A DNA stretch of 64,000 bases from Eggerthella timonensis (GTDB lineage: Bacteria > Actinomycetota > Coriobacteriia > Coriobacteriales > Eggerthellaceae), in NCBI RefSeq assembly GCF_900184265.1, contig NZ_FXXA01000002.1, positions 124,001 to 188,000 of the forward strand, given 5' to 3'. Position numbers and translations under genes: made by a program. Positions 36,052-45,621 of the stretch are shown here, one piece after another. Position 1 is the stretch's first letter; every line of letters starts with the position of its first letter. The notes under the pieces were generated by a model. That model was not told the DNA's origin, searched no databases, and saw nothing but the letters and a program-made list of their open reading frames with translations.

Positions 36052-36131
36052 GGGGTGAGACAGAGGGACGGGGTAATTGTCTCATTTCGCTCGCGAAATG
36101 AGACAATTACCCCGTCCCTCTGTCTCACCCC
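36052..36131. repeat. Perfect 80-bp palindrome, GTGAGACAGAGGGACGGGG family
   Basis: 39-bp perfect arms with a TC centre, 8 bases after the kinase stop. One of four related elements in the window (47831, 51317, 60889). It may double as a transcription terminator. Confidence 0.9.
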
Positions 36132-36173
36132 GCCCCCTCCGTCTCGCCGCCCGCGCAAGTCCGCGACCCGCTG

Positions 36174-36662
36174 CTAGCGAGCTCCCTGCGCATGGCCCTT
36201 CTTGCCGCGGAACAGCAGGAACGCAAGCACCGCCACCACGACCACGCTCGTGCCGATAGCGCACACCGTCTGGAGATGGATCATCGGAATGCCCACGAGC
36301 ATGCCGATGATGTACGGGACGAGCCACGCCAGCCACACGAACGTGCTGAACGTGTGGAAGCGCTGCATGCCGCGCTCGTTGCGACGCACGTAGGTCACGG
36401 TCGCCCAGGTGGCATGCACGAGCATGAGCCCGATGGCGATTACTCCGGTCACTGCGTGGATGCCGAACCCGCCTGTCGCCGACTGCTGCGCCAAGTTCGA
36501 CATGATCATCGTGCCGGTGGTGTCGCAGACGAGGCCGCCCCAGAACAACAGCACATGGGGTAAAGACAACGTCCCCGATCGACGCTCTCCGAACACTCCG
36601 ACGGTATACAACACCAGCGCACAGGTGATGGCTACGCTTGCTACGATCAACTCCACACTCAT
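36174..36662 (-). CDS. HsmA-like (TIGR03987-type) small membrane protein
   Basis: 162 aa with four to five transmembrane helices and conserved-looking His residues in membrane segments (GIHAVTGVIAIGLMLVHATWATVTYV). The pattern recalls the HsmA/TIGR03987 family, whose role is not well defined. ATG 36662 follows AAAGGA; upstream in-frame codons were rejected. The tandem palindromes in its promoter suggest repression by the divergent TetR protein. Confidence 0.75.
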   Translation of the reverse strand: MSVELIVASVAITCALVLYTVGVFGERRSGTLSLPHVLLFWGGLVCDTTGTMIMSNLAQQSATGGFGIHAVTGVIAIGLMLVHATWATVTYVRRNERGMQRFHTFSTFVWLAWLVPYIIGMLVGIPMIHLQTVCAIGTSVVVVAVLAFLLFRGKKGHAQGAR

Positions 36663-36687
36663 ATGGCGATCCTTTCGCTTTTCTTTT

Positions 36688-36719
36688 ATGAACAATGTTC
36701 ATTAATGAACTAGGTTCAT
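36688..36719. promoter_or_regulatory. Tandem palindromic operators for the divergent TetR regulator
   Basis: ATGAACAATGTTCAT (36688-36702) and ATGAACTAGGTTCAT (36705-36719): two dyads 17 bp centre to centre, immediately upstream of the HsmA-like gene and between it and the TetR gene. Confidence 0.75.
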
Positions 36720-36855
36720 ATTAAGAAGAGGATCGAGGGATTGCAACACATCGCACAGGTCGCCCACCGTTTCTTCACGAACGATGCACGCGTCTTCCTC
36801 TACAATGAGGTACATCCTTTCCAACCCTCTGGACTTCCGCACGCGGGAGGTGCGC

Positions 36856-37425
36856 ATGGGCAACAAACCCATCATCAGCAAGCAGCAGATCCTCGACACC
36901 GCCTTCGCGCTTGCGAGCGAATCCGGCCTGGCGGGACTCAGCATCCGCGACGTCGCGCGCGCCTGCAACGTGGCCGTGGGCACGGTGTACAACTCCTACC
37001 CCACCAAGAACGACCTCGTCAACGACGTGGTGGGCCGGTTCTGGAACGAGGCGCTGGCCGACCGCATGCCGCGCGCCGTGGCGGGCGACGATTTCATCTC
37101 CTTCTGCCAGGAGCTTGCCCGACAACTGTCGGGTGCGCTCGCGCAGTTCCGCGACGACTGGCTCACCGAGATCGCAGCGCTCGACGCGCAGGGCCTGGCC
37201 GCCGCACGCAAGCGCGAAGAAGCATGCTTCGCGCACATCCGCCGCGGCCTCGTGGTCGCGCTCGAGCGCGACCCCCGGGTGATGCGCGACCGCCTGCACG
37301 ACGCGCTGGCCCCCGAGCCGCTGTGCGCGTTCGTATGGGACAGCATGCTGTCGTCCATCAAGCACGGCGACCCGAACTGTCGAACCTTGTTCGCCCTGCT
37401 CCGCAGCACGGTGTACGAAGCCTGA
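36856..37425 (+). CDS. TetR-family transcriptional regulator
   Basis: 189 aa. N-terminal HTH (about 9-55; LSIRDVARACNVAVGTVYNSYPTKNDL) and an all-helical ligand domain. ATG 36856 is five bases after GGGAGG; the longer frame was rejected. It faces the HsmA-like gene across the tandem operators, so it probably represses that gene and maybe itself. Ligand unknown. Confidence 0.85.
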   Translation: MGNKPIISKQQILDTAFALASESGLAGLSIRDVARACNVAVGTVYNSYPTKNDLVNDVVGRFWNEALADRMPRAVAGDDFISFCQELARQLSGALAQFRDDWLTEIAALDAQGLAAARKREEACFAHIRRGLVVALERDPRVMRDRLHDALAPEPLCAFVWDSMLSSIKHGDPNCRTLFALLRSTVYEA

Positions 37426-37434
37426 AACGTCAAC

Positions 37435-37458
37435 GGGGCCCCGGATTTCCGGGGCCCC
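37435..37458. terminator. GC hairpin between convergent genes
   Basis: GGGGCCCCGG / CCGGGGCCCC stem between the TetR gene and fixB; no T-run, so the terminator role is likely but unproven. Confidence 0.5.
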
Positions 37459-37484
37459 GCCTGCATCATGCGCGTTTCAAGCGC

Positions 37485-38402
37485 CTACAGGGACGCGAGC
37501 GCGGGAAGCACCTTCTCGAGGTCGGCCACAAGCCCGAGATCGCACTGCTTCATGAGCGGGGCGTTCTTGTCCTTGTTGACGGCCACCACGAACTGGGATT
37601 CGGCCATGCCAACCGTGTGCTGCACCTGGCCCGACACGCCCAGGCCCACATAGACCTCCGGCTTGACGGTCGCACCGGAAACGCCCAGGTAGCGACTGTG
37701 CGCCATCCATCCCTCGCCTTCGGCGATGGGGCGCGAGCAGGCCATCTCGCCGCCGATGCGCGTTGCGAACCGCTGCGCCGCGCCCAGGTTCTGCTCGTTC
37801 TGGATGCCGCGGCCCACGCATACCACCACCTTCGCGGAGCCGAGGTCGACCACTTCCTCCTGCTTCTCCTGGCGCCCGACCAGCTTGATGGGACCCGGCT
37901 CGATCGACGCCGACGCGCGCTCCACCGTGCCGGAAGCCGGGGGCGCGTCGATCTCGAACACGCCCGAGCCCACGAGCACGAGCGCCGTGCCGTGCGCCCG
38001 CTCGACGCGCTCGGCCGCGCCGCCGTACGCCATATGCGCCACCTCGACGCCCGCGTCGTCGAGCGTCACGCGCGACGCGTCGGTGACCACCGGCATGCCC
38101 AGCCGCACGGCGAGACGGCCCGCCACGCACTGCGTGCGCTTCGACATGCGCGCCAGCACCAGCGCCGGCTGCTCGGCCTCGAGGATCTCCTGGAATGCGG
38201 GGACGCAGTCTTCGTACAGCGCGCCTTCGGGGACGGCCCCGACGCAGATCACACGCGCGCCCCAGGCGGCGATGCGCTCCGCATCGGCCTCGTCGCCCGC
38301 CCACAACGCCACCGGGCTGCCGCCCAGCGCCCGCGCGCCGCTGCACAGTTCCTCGTAGGGCTCAACCGCATCGGCGAACACCGCGATCGTCTTATTGCTC
38401 AT
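37485..38402 (-). CDS. fixB: Electron transfer flavoprotein alpha subunit, FixB-like
   Basis: 305 aa. The C-terminal FAD domain has the segments VVCVGRGIQNEQN, YVGLGVSGQVQHTVGM and VAVNKDKNAPLMKQCDLGLVADL, which align well with EtfA/FixB. The N-terminal part is shorter than in mitochondrial-type EtfA. ATG 38402. Second gene of a fixAB pair behind a sigma-54 promoter. In E. coli FixA/FixB feed electrons to the CaiA reductase, and a CaiA-like enzyme is 6 kb away. Confidence 0.88.
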   Translation of the reverse strand: MSNKTIAVFADAVEPYEELCSGARALGGSPVALWAGDEADAERIAAWGARVICVGAVPEGALYEDCVPAFQEILEAEQPALVLARMSKRTQCVAGRLAVRLGMPVVTDASRVTLDDAGVEVAHMAYGGAAERVERAHGTALVLVGSGVFEIDAPPASGTVERASASIEPGPIKLVGRQEKQEEVVDLGSAKVVVCVGRGIQNEQNLGAAQRFATRIGGEMACSRPIAEGEGWMAHSRYLGVSGATVKPEVYVGLGVSGQVQHTVGMAESQFVVAVNKDKNAPLMKQCDLGLVADLEKVLPALASL

Positions 38403-38412
38403 GGAAGCCTCC

Positions 38413-39180
38413 TTACAGCCGCTCGCGCACGCGCGCCACGAATGCCTGAACCGTCTCGTCGTCATCGCCCTCGAGGATCTCGCACGCGCGATCGCGCTGC
38501 TTCGGCGCAAGCGTGCTCACCACCTCGATGGCCTCGTCGGCGCCGGCGAACCCCACGTCCTCGAGCGAAAGCACGCGCGAAGGCTTCTTCCCCGCGCCCA
38601 GGATGTCCTTCATGGAAGGGATGCGCGGCGTGTTCATGTCGGCGACCACCGACAGCACGGCCGGGAGCGGCACGTCCAGGCGCTCCACCACGGCGCCGAC
38701 GGTGCGCTCGACGTGCGCCACGTCGCCGTCGAGCTCGATGGAGCTCACGGCGTTGATGACGGGCAGGCCCAGCACCTCGCCCAGCTGCACGCCCACTTGC
38801 TGCGCGTAGCGGTCGGCAGATCCCTCGCCGCACAGCACGAGATCCACCTCGCCCAGCTGCTTGACGGCCGCCGCAAGCACATGCGCCGTCACCGTGGAGC
38901 CGGCCTCGGGCAGCGACGCGTCCTTCACCGCCACGTTCTCCTGCGGGCCGCGCGCGAGGACGGCCTTCTTCAGCTTCGTGTCCTCCACGGCGTCGCCGCC
39001 GGCGGTGAGGCACACGAGCGACGCCCCATGCGCGGCCGCCAGCTGTGCGCCGGCCTCCACGGCGTTCAGATCGTAATCGCCGATTTTGAGCGCAGCGCGC
39101 CCGAACGACAGCGTGCGGTCGGCTTGCACGACCACGTCCTGCTCGTCGGGCACGATCTTGTAGCACACAACGATGTTCAT
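38413..39180 (-). CDS. fixA: Electron transfer flavoprotein beta subunit, FixA-like
   Basis: 255 aa. The opening YKIVPDEQDVVV, GEGSADRYAQQVGVQLGE and IPSMKDILGAGKKP match FixA closely (as remembered) and are more FixA-like than generic EtfB. ATG 39180. Translated 10 bases before fixB. A consensus -24/-12 promoter lies about 50 bases upstream. Confidence 0.9.
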   Translation of the reverse strand: MNIVVCYKIVPDEQDVVVQADRTLSFGRAALKIGDYDLNAVEAGAQLAAAHGASLVCLTAGGDAVEDTKLKKAVLARGPQENVAVKDASLPEAGSTVTAHVLAAAVKQLGEVDLVLCGEGSADRYAQQVGVQLGEVLGLPVINAVSSIELDGDVAHVERTVGAVVERLDVPLPAVLSVVADMNTPRIPSMKDILGAGKKPSRVLSLEDVGFAGADEAIEVVSTLAPKQRDRACEILEGDDDETVQAFVARVRERL

Positions 39181-39227
39181 GAATCACTCCTTTTGCGTAT
39201 CGGGAATGCGGTTCCGTGCATTCGAGA

Positions 39228-39243
39228 AGCAAAAAGCGTGCCA
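39228..39243 (-). promoter_or_regulatory. Sigma-54 promoter of fixAB
   Basis: TGGCACGCTTTTTGCT on the minus strand: exact match to TGGCAC-R-N4-TTGCW. Predicted leader about 37 nt. Confidence 0.85.
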
Positions 39244-39282
39244 TCCTGTCGCGACTGCCCTCCGTCGGGGAAGAAGCCGTCC

Positions 39283-41325
39283 CTAGAACGTATCGTCGGT
39301 GCTTTCGAGCACCACGCGAACGCGCAGATGAAGGCGGTTGAGCAGCTCGGCAAGCTCGTCGTGCGTGAGGTTGAGCTGGCGCCCCACCGCGGCGAGGTCG
39401 CCTTCGTACTGCGCGAGGAGCGCCTGCACGAGATGGCGCTCCTCGGACGTCGCATCGTCCTCCACGCCTTCCCGCATCGCGCCTGCGCCCTGCTGCATGG
39501 TCGCAGCCACGTGGGCGACCGGACCGTCCGGCATCGCGTTCGCCGCGTTCGCAATATGCGGCGGCAGCGAGTCCAGGGTGACGTTGGCGCCTTGGCCCTG
39601 CATGATCAGGCAGCGCTCCACGATGTTGCGCAGCTCGCGCACGTTGCCCGGCCAACTGTAGGCTTGCAACGCCTCGACGGTCTCGGCGGGGAAAGGCGTG
39701 CACGGGACCTCGAGCACCGAGGAGAGCTGCCCGTTGAAGTAGTCCACGAGCGGAGGGATGTCAGCAGCGCGCCGCCGCAGCTGGGGCAGGCGAATCTCCA
39801 CGAGGCTCAGACGGTAGTACAGATCGCTGCGGAACTTCTTCTCGGCGATGAGGCGCTCGATGTTCTGGTTCGTGGCGGCAATCACGCGCACGTCGAGCGT
39901 CTTCGCCGTGTTCGACCCCAGCTTCGTGACGCTTTGCTCCTGCAGCACGCGCAGCAAGCTCACCTGCATGTCCACCGGCATCTCGCCGATTTCGTCGAGG
40001 AACAGCGTGCCGCCGTCGGCGTATTCGAACTTGCCTACCGCGCCCGACTCGCGCGCGCCGGTGAACGCGCCGCCCTCGTAGCCGAACAGCTCGGTGGCCA
40101 GCAAATCGCGCGGCATGGCGCCGCAGTTGATGGCCACGAACTCGCCGGCACGTCCGCTGCGACGGTGCAACGCGCGCGCCACCACTTCCTTGCCCGTGCC
40201 CGTCTCGCCCAGCAGCAGCACGTTCGTCTTGATGGGCGCGACTTTCTGCACCATGCGGTCGATCTTCTTCCACTCCTCGGTTTCGCCGATGTAGTCGACC
40301 TTGTCGCCCGTGGGCATGACCGCCGCGTCGCTGCGACGGCCGGTCGCGCGCTTGGCGTTGCGCTCGACTTCGCTTCCGTCCTCGAACACGAGCATGACGA
40401 ACGGCTCCTGACCGTCGATGTCCACCACGCCCCGCCGCACGAGGTTGAGTTCCTGCACCGCGCGCGAGCGGCCCTTCTTGAACGGCAAAGGCAGCGGGGC
40501 CTCCAGCTTCTCGGGAAGGTCGAGCACATCCTGCGCGGTGAAGCCCTTGCCCAGATAGGCGCTCAGCGACTGCGATCCGTACGAGTACTGCTGCCAATCG
40601 GGGCAGTACTGCCGCATGCCGGCGTTGCCGCTCAGGATGCGGCCGCTTTGATCGATGAGCAGCACCGGATGCTCGTATGCCAGCATGAGCGGCTTGAAGA
40701 AGTCCACCGTGGACAGCAGCGCGCCCGCCTTCGAGCCCGCACGATGCAAATCGTTCGTCAGCGACACGCCGATGCGGCACAGGTCGAGGGCGCTCTGCGG
40801 CAGCACGGCGAAGGGGCTGTTGATGTTGAGCGCGCCGTAGTATTTCCCCGCTGCGTCGAGGTACGGCATCGACACGCCGGAGTACGTCTGCACGATGGCG
40901 CGGTAATGCTCGAACCCGTCGACGCGCACCGGGCGCTTCTCGTACGCAACGAGCGTCGCGTTTCCCGTTCCAACATCCTCTTCGCGCATGAACGTGCCGA
41001 ACGTGCGTGGATAGGTAGTGAGAGGAGACAGCAGCTCGAATACGAAATTCTCTCCATCCATGAGAGACACGTTGCAGCCCAGCATCTCCTTGAGGAACTT
41101 CATGACCGGAGTCGTCGCCTTGAGCGAGGCGGCGAAACGCGTCCGCTTCTCCTCGAGAAGCGGGACGTTCTGGTCGACGAAATCGCTCGACCATGGGTTC
41201 ACGCCCGCCGCGCGGCACCGAATCCATGAACGAGCTATTTCGGGGCGCACCTTGTCCTCGAGGATCGTTCCCGTGCTGACAAACGTTTTCCAGGCCTCTA
41301 TCGCGTGCTCTTTTCGATATATCAC
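39283..41325 (-). CDS. Sigma-54-dependent enhancer-binding regulator (GAF-AAA+-Fis)
   Basis: 680 aa. N-terminal sensory region with a GAF-like domain (about 70-200) and a PAS-like part (about 215-320). AAA+ domain: Walker A GETGTGKE at 373-380, sigma-54 contact loop GAFTGA at 419-424, Walker [13 protein letters not shown]-terminal Fis-type HTH (about 635-670). Architecture as in AcoR-type regulators. It is 30 bases behind rpoN on the same strand and upstream of fixAB, so it is the best candidate activator for the sigma-54 promoters at 39-58 kb. Effector unknown. Confidence 0.92.
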   Translation of the reverse strand: MIYRKEHAIEAWKTFVSTGTILEDKVRPEIARSWIRCRAAGVNPWSSDFVDQNVPLLEEKRTRFAASLKATTPVMKFLKEMLGCNVSLMDGENFVFELLSPLTTYPRTFGTFMREEDVGTGNATLVAYEKRPVRVDGFEHYRAIVQTYSGVSMPYLDAAGKYYGALNINSPFAVLPQSALDLCRIGVSLTNDLHRAGSKAGALLSTVDFFKPLMLAYEHPVLLIDQSGRILSGNAGMRQYCPDWQQYSYGSQSLSAYLGKGFTAQDVLDLPEKLEAPLPLPFKKGRSRAVQELNLVRRGVVDIDGQEPFVMLVFEDGSEVERNAKRATGRRSDAAVMPTGDKVDYIGETEEWKKIDRMVQKVAPIKTNVLLLGETGTGKEVVARALHRRSGRAGEFVAINCGAMPRDLLATELFGYEGGAFTGARESGAVGKFEYADGGTLFLDEIGEMPVDMQVSLLRVLQEQSVTKLGSNTAKTLDVRVIAATNQNIERLIAEKKFRSDLYYRLSLVEIRLPQLRRRAADIPPLVDYFNGQLSSVLEVPCTPFPAETVEALQAYSWPGNVRELRNIVERCLIMQGQGANVTLDSLPPHIANAANAMPDGPVAHVAATMQQGAGAMREGVEDDATSEERHLVQALLAQYEGDLAAVGRQLNLTHDELAELLNRLHLRVRVVLESTDDTF

Positions 41326-41355
41326 GTGCGCTCCCCTCTGTTCCGATTGAGAACC

Positions 41356-42774
41356 TTACCGTCTTCGCTGCGACTGCCGCCCGATGCCGAGCGCTTCCCG
41401 ATACTTCGCCACGGTGCGGCGCTTGATGTCCACGCCCTCGCCGTTCAAGATGGTGGTGATGGTCGCATCGCTCAGGGGCTTGCGGCGATCCTCCTGCGCG
41501 ACGAGGTCCTTGATGCGATCCTTGATGGCCAGCGAGGAAAGCGCATGGCGACGCTCTTCGGCCGAGCAGGCCACCGAGCTCGAGAAGAAATGCTTGAGCG
41601 GGTACACGCCCCAGGGGGTGAGCACGTGCTTGTCCTGCACCGTGCGACTGATGGTGGACACGTGCACGCCCAGCGCGTCGGCGGCCTGCTGCATGGTGAG
41701 CGGGCGCATGCGCGCATCGCCGCCGACGAAGAAATCGTATTGGACCTCCGCCAGATATACACCGAAGCGATGGAGCGTCTGGCGCCGTTGGTCGATGTTG
41801 GCCAGCGCCGCATCTGCCTCGGCACGCTTCTGCCCGAGCCATGCGCGCGCCTCGCCGTCCATAAGTCCCTGTTCGGCCATGCGATCGTAGGCTCCGTTGA
41901 GCACGAGCGTCTCCGACAGCTCGCCGGTCACGCGCACCGAGAACCCCGTCCCGTCGGGCATGATGGCCACGTCGGGGACGACGTACACCGTCTCCTTGCG
42001 CTGCGAGAACGACGAACCGGGACGCGGGTCGAGCGTGCAGATGACATCGCGGATGGCCGAGAGGTCGTCGACGCTCACATGGTACGCGCGCGTGAGCTTC
42101 GTCGTGCGATTCTCGGCGAGATCCTCCAAGCTGTTCTGCAGCATCGCGCGAATCACCGACGCATAGGGCGCATCGTCGTCGAGCTGCAGCATGAGACACT
42201 CGGCCAGGTCGCGCGCGCCCACGCCGCGCGGCGTCAGCGTCTGCACGAGCGAGAGCATCCGCTGGCCGTCCTCGGCCGAGCAGCCCGCTTCCGCGCACAC
42301 CGCGGGCATGCTGCCCGAGAAGTACCCATCGTCATCGATGTTCTCGATGAGGACGTCGAGCACAAGACGGTCCCGCTCGCTGATGCACGCCCCCGTCAGC
42401 TGCATGCGCAAGTGGCTTTGCAGCGTCTCGGTCTCCGAGCACTCGTCGCGCAAGCGCGCAAGATCGAACCCACGCGCATCCCACGCGATGGACGACGGAC
42501 GCGCATAGGCACTTTCGACATCGTCGCCGTCGTTGTCAGAAGCGCGTTCGTCCTCGTCGGGAATCTCCTCGAACGACAGGGAGGCATGATCGTAATCAAA
42601 ATCGAGCAGGGGGTTGCGCTCCGCCAGATCGCGCACGTAGGCGTCGAGGCGGGTAACGGGCAGCGCGAGGACCTCGAGCCCCTGGATAGCCGTGGGCGCC
42701 AATCGCTGCTTCGTGCGCAGCGAGACATCGGAACGCGCTTCCACGCGAACAGCTTGGCTCGGATGCTCGGGCAT
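41356..42774 (-). CDS. rpoN: RNA polymerase sigma-54 factor RpoN
   Basis: 472 aa. The N-terminal activator-interacting region is Leu-rich but short on Gln ([24 protein letters not shown]). The core-binding domain is intact and the C-terminal RpoN box reads RRTVAKYRE at 452-460. A helix-turn-helix ([22 protein letters not shown]) contacts -12. ATG 42774 with AAGGGGG upstream; the longer frame was rejected. Sigma-54 is unusual in actinobacteria. First gene of an rpoN-regulator operon with a sigma-70-type promoter at 42899-42927. Confidence 0.93.
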   Translation of the reverse strand: MPEHPSQAVRVEARSDVSLRTKQRLAPTAIQGLEVLALPVTRLDAYVRDLAERNPLLDFDYDHASLSFEEIPDEDERASDNDGDDVESAYARPSSIAWDARGFDLARLRDECSETETLQSHLRMQLTGACISERDRLVLDVLIENIDDDGYFSGSMPAVCAEAGCSAEDGQRMLSLVQTLTPRGVGARDLAECLMLQLDDDAPYASVIRAMLQNSLEDLAENRTTKLTRAYHVSVDDLSAIRDVICTLDPRPGSSFSQRKETVYVVPDVAIMPDGTGFSVRVTGELSETLVLNGAYDRMAEQGLMDGEARAWLGQKRAEADAALANIDQRRQTLHRFGVYLAEVQYDFFVGGDARMRPLTMQQAADALGVHVSTISRTVQDKHVLTPWGVYPLKHFFSSSVACSAEERRHALSSLAIKDRIKDLVAQEDRRKPLSDATITTILNGEGVDIKRRTVAKYREALGIGRQSQRRR

Positions 42775-42898
42775 GCAACCCCCTTGGTACAGCACGCTGG
42801 TGCCATTCCCCCTCGGCAAGCGCGTGGTTTTACCGACAAGCGGTGTCAATACGCTCATTTTAAGATGATTCCGTGAAATTTTCAACTAAGTATGCGAT

Positions 42899-42927
42899 AT
42901 TATAAACTTTAGCATGATTTTTGCTAA
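42899..42927 (-). promoter_or_regulatory. Candidate sigma-70 promoter of rpoN
   Basis: Minus strand: TTAGCA, 17-bp spacer, TATAAT; about 125 bases upstream of the rpoN ATG. Confidence 0.5.
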
Positions 42928-42970
42928 TTGTTTTACTAATCTATGGATAAAGCTCAGGAAGGACCCCTTC

Positions 42971-43399
42971 ATGACGTGCGATCCATCCACCCTCGCCATT
43001 CGAGAAGCAACCGAGCGCGACGGCGACGCCATCGCGCGTCTGGCCGAAGATGCCGGCATGGGCACGCTCACCCCGCGCGGAACGTCGTACGTCGCGCTGA
43101 GCGAAGGACGCATCGTCGGCTTCATCCGCATCGTCGAAGCCGAAGGCAGCTGGTACATCAGCCCCATCGTGGTCGACGCGCGGGCGCGGCGGCTCGGCGT
43201 TGGACGCGCTCTCATGGAGGACGCACGGGCCCGTTACGGCGCGCTGCTGTTCGTCGCGCGCGGCCCGGCGGTTCCCTTCTACACGGCGCTCGGGTGCGAG
43301 CAGGTGGCGCGCGAGCGCATTTCGCCCGACCTCGGCGAGGACTGCGACACGTGCCCCGATTTCGCCACTTGCTCCCCCGTCCCCATGATCTACCGCTGA
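42971..43399 (+). CDS. GNAT-family N-acetyltransferase
   Basis: 142 aa. Acetyl-CoA loop RARRLGVGRALM is near residue 75. The C-terminal CDTCPDFATCSPVPM cysteines may bind metal or form disulfides. ATG 42971 follows AGGAAGGA. Divergent from rpoN and facing a REP-like palindrome downstream. Substrate unknown. An imperfect -24/-12 sequence (TAGCATGATTTTTGCT, 42910-42925) precedes it. Confidence 0.8.
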   Translation: MTCDPSTLAIREATERDGDAIARLAEDAGMGTLTPRGTSYVALSEGRIVGFIRIVEAEGSWYISPIVVDARARRLGVGRALMEDARARYGALLFVARGPAVPFYTALGCEQVARERISPDLGEDCDTCPDFATCSPVPMIYR

Positions 43400-43435
43400 A
43401 TGTCCCCAAAGGGGACAGGCACCTTTGGGGACATT
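43399..43435. repeat. REP-like palindrome AATGTCCCCAAAGG
   Basis: 14-bp perfect arms around GGACAGGCA, between the convergent GNAT and TIGR03084-like genes. Resembles REP sequences associated with TnpA-REP transposases (recollection). Confidence 0.75.
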
Positions 43436-43443
43436 TCCTGCGC

Positions 43444-44241
43444 CTAGCGCGGGTTCTTCGCTTCCGGGGCCGGATCGGCGGGACCGGCGTAGGTTTGCAC
43501 GATACCGGCGTAGATGCGCGCCTCGTCGCCGACTACCTCGAGGTCGGTATCCATCCAGTTGCGCCGACGGATAGCCACGAGCGCCCAGTCTTTCGCCGAC
43601 CCCTTGATGTAGTTCTGATCGTTCGGCTCGCCCTTCGTCCACAGCTCGCCCGACGGCAGCGTCAGCTCGAGATGCATCGGGATCGCAGGGTCGAACGCGA
43701 GGCCGTTCACGTTGTACATGTTCGGACGGCCCTGCCATGAAAGGAACAGCGTGGAGGCGATGCGCTCCTTCACCACAGGGTCGATGCCCATCGCGTCGTA
43801 CAGGTCCACGCTGTGCGCCCACAGCTCCATGAGGCGCGCCGACGCGAGCGAGCGCACGGACATGGGCGGAATGCCGGCGGCCCACGGCACGCGGCCCTTC
43901 GGGCCCAGCTCCATGAAGGCGGCCGTCATAAGGGTGCGCTGCTCGCGCCACCAGTTCAGGATATCGGCGCCGCTCTGGTCGCGGAACGCCATCACGTGGT
44001 AGTTCTCGTCCTGCTCGGACGCGGCGTCGGCCACGGCGTTCACGCTCTCGCCACGCCCGGCCAAAAGCTCGACCGCGCAGTAGTCGAAGAACGCGATGTG
44101 GCAGATGACGTCCTTGAACGTCCAGGTGGTGCAGTAGGCGGCCATGCGGTTCCAGTCGTCCTCGGTGAAGTCGGCAACGAGCGAATCGACCAGGGATTGC
44201 TCCGCCACGAGGTCGTCGACGGGATTGAAGATTTGGGGCAT
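43444..44241 (-). CDS. DinB/maleylpyruvate-isomerase-fold protein (TIGR03084-like)
   Basis: 265 aa. An N-terminal DinB-like helical bundle with likely metal or thiol-cofactor His residues (VICHIAFFDYCAVELL; LMELWAHSVDLYDAMG) and a C-terminal SCP2-like half. This arrangement matches the TIGR03084/wyosine-base family of uncertain function; relatives act as mycothiol- or glutathione-dependent isomerases. Downstream of the CaiA-like gene on the same strand, so it may be the end of the same transcript. Confidence 0.75.
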   Translation of the reverse strand: MPQIFNPVDDLVAEQSLVDSLVADFTEDDWNRMAAYCTTWTFKDVICHIAFFDYCAVELLAGRGESVNAVADAASEQDENYHVMAFRDQSGADILNWWREQRTLMTAAFMELGPKGRVPWAAGIPPMSVRSLASARLMELWAHSVDLYDAMGIDPVVKERIASTLFLSWQGRPNMYNVNGLAFDPAIPMHLELTLPSGELWTKGEPNDQNYIKGSAKDWALVAIRRRNWMDTDLEVVGDEARIYAGIVQTYAGPADPAPEAKNPR

Positions 44242-44286
44242 GATGGGGGTCCTTTCTCAACATACAGGTCCAGCAAAGTCAGCGAG

Positions 44287-44385
44287 GGCTTTCGTGGTGG
44301 CCCGAATTGGCGTGAAAGGTTGGGGAAGCGCACTTCGGTACGCGACGAAACCTTGGAGCGCCAAGGCGGGGTGCCACGAAAGGCC
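44287..44385. repeat. Imperfect inverted repeat between the dehydrogenase and DinB-like genes
   Basis: GGCTTTCGTGGTGGCCCGAA and the complement of CCACGAAAGGCC-type arm, several mismatches. Fills most of the 197-base gap. Confidence 0.5.
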
Positions 44386-44438
44386 GCCCCCTACGGGGAC
44401 TAGCTTCGCGTCGCAGCATCGAGCGGTTCCGGCGGCCG

Positions 44439-45620
44439 TCAGGCCGACGGAACAAATTGCTTCTGGATGGCTCGTCCGGCGATGTGGATCATGATCTCGT
44501 CGGTGCCGGCGCCGATGCGGTAGACGCGCTGGTCGCGCCACAGGCGCGAGATGCGGCAGTCCTTCGTGTAGCCGATGCCGCCCATCACCTGCAGCGCGGT
44601 GTCGCACACCTCGAACGCGGCGCGGCCGCAGTACAGCTTCGCCACGGCAGAGTCGATCTGCACCGACTCGCCGTTGTCGATCTTCCACGCCGTCTTGTAC
44701 ACCCAGTTGCGCATGTTCTCGATCTTCAGGTACATGTCGGTGATATGCTCCTGGATGAGCTGGTTCTTGCCGATGGGCTTGCCGAACTGGACGCGCTGCG
44801 TGGCGTAGCGCACGGCGTCCTCGTAGGCGCACTCCGCGGCGCCGAGCGACTGGGCGCATGCCAGCAGACGCTCCACCTCGAAGTTCACCATGGCCTGCAT
44901 GAAGCCGTTGCCCTCGACGCCCACGAGGTCCTTCTCCTCAAGCTCCACGTCCTGCATGTGCAGCTCGCAGGTGTTTCCCATGTTCCAGCCGATCTTCTCG
45001 AGCGGCTCGATGGAGATGCCGGGAGTCAGGTTGCCCTCGTCGTCGCGCAGCGGCACCCACCACATGGAGAAGCGCGAGCGGTTGGCGCGCTCGGCGGGAT
45101 CGTCGTCGGCATTGCGGGCCACGCACAGCATGTACTTCGAGTTCACGGCGTTCGTCATAAACGACTTGCTGCCGTTGAGGTACACCTTGCCGTCGCGACG
45201 CTGGTAGGTGCTGGCCAGCGCAGAGCTGTCGCTGCCCGCGCCCGGCTCGGTGAAGCCCAGCACGAATCCGGGGCGGCCCGCCATCACCTCGGCGAAGCAC
45301 TGCTCCTGCTGCTCGGGAGTACCGTACTCGGTCATGTCCTTGAGCGCGCACAGGTTGCCGTACACGTAGATGGGCGCGCCGTTCTTGCACACGCGCTCGG
45401 CCACCAGCATGAGCGTGGTCACATCGACGGGGGTGCCGCCGAACTCCTCGTCCACGCCCAGCATCTGGAAGCCGTTCTCCAGCAGCGCGTCGGTGAACTC
45501 GTGCGGCCATTCGTGCTTCTCGTCGCACTCCTTCATGTACTGCTCGGTGCAGTAACGCTCCATCAGCTCGTCGAGGCTCTCAAGCAGAAGCTGCTGCTCG
45601 TCGGTCAAACTGAAATCCAT
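44439..45620 (-). CDS. Acyl-CoA dehydrogenase, CaiA (crotonobetainyl-CoA reductase)-like
   Basis: 393 aa. Start MDFSLTDEQQLLLESLDELM, FTEPGAGSD flavin motif, KSFMTNA and GGIGYTKDCRISRLWRD match the CaiA subgroup. In most short-chain dehydrogenases the C-terminal catalytic base is Glu in an EGT motif; here it is AGT (RIGAGTDEI), as in CaiA where it is also non-acidic (recollection). That favours a reductase using FixAB electrons. Translated 2 bases after the ligase fusion on the minus strand. Confidence 0.87.
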   Translation of the reverse strand: MDFSLTDEQQLLLESLDELMERYCTEQYMKECDEKHEWPHEFTDALLENGFQMLGVDEEFGGTPVDVTTLMLVAERVCKNGAPIYVYGNLCALKDMTEYGTPEQQEQCFAEVMAGRPGFVLGFTEPGAGSDSSALASTYQRRDGKVYLNGSKSFMTNAVNSKYMLCVARNADDDPAERANRSRFSMWWVPLRDDEGNLTPGISIEPLEKIGWNMGNTCELHMQDVELEEKDLVGVEGNGFMQAMVNFEVERLLACAQSLGAAECAYEDAVRYATQRVQFGKPIGKNQLIQEHITDMYLKIENMRNWVYKTAWKIDNGESVQIDSAVAKLYCGRAAFEVCDTALQVMGGIGYTKDCRISRLWRDQRVYRIGAGTDEIMIHIAGRAIQKQFVPSA

Positions 45621-45621
45621 G

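Noticed and set aside
39761-42298. Long minus-strand frame overlapping rpoN and the regulator
   Set aside because: Out of frame with two well-supported genes and Arg/Ala-rich; a shadow.
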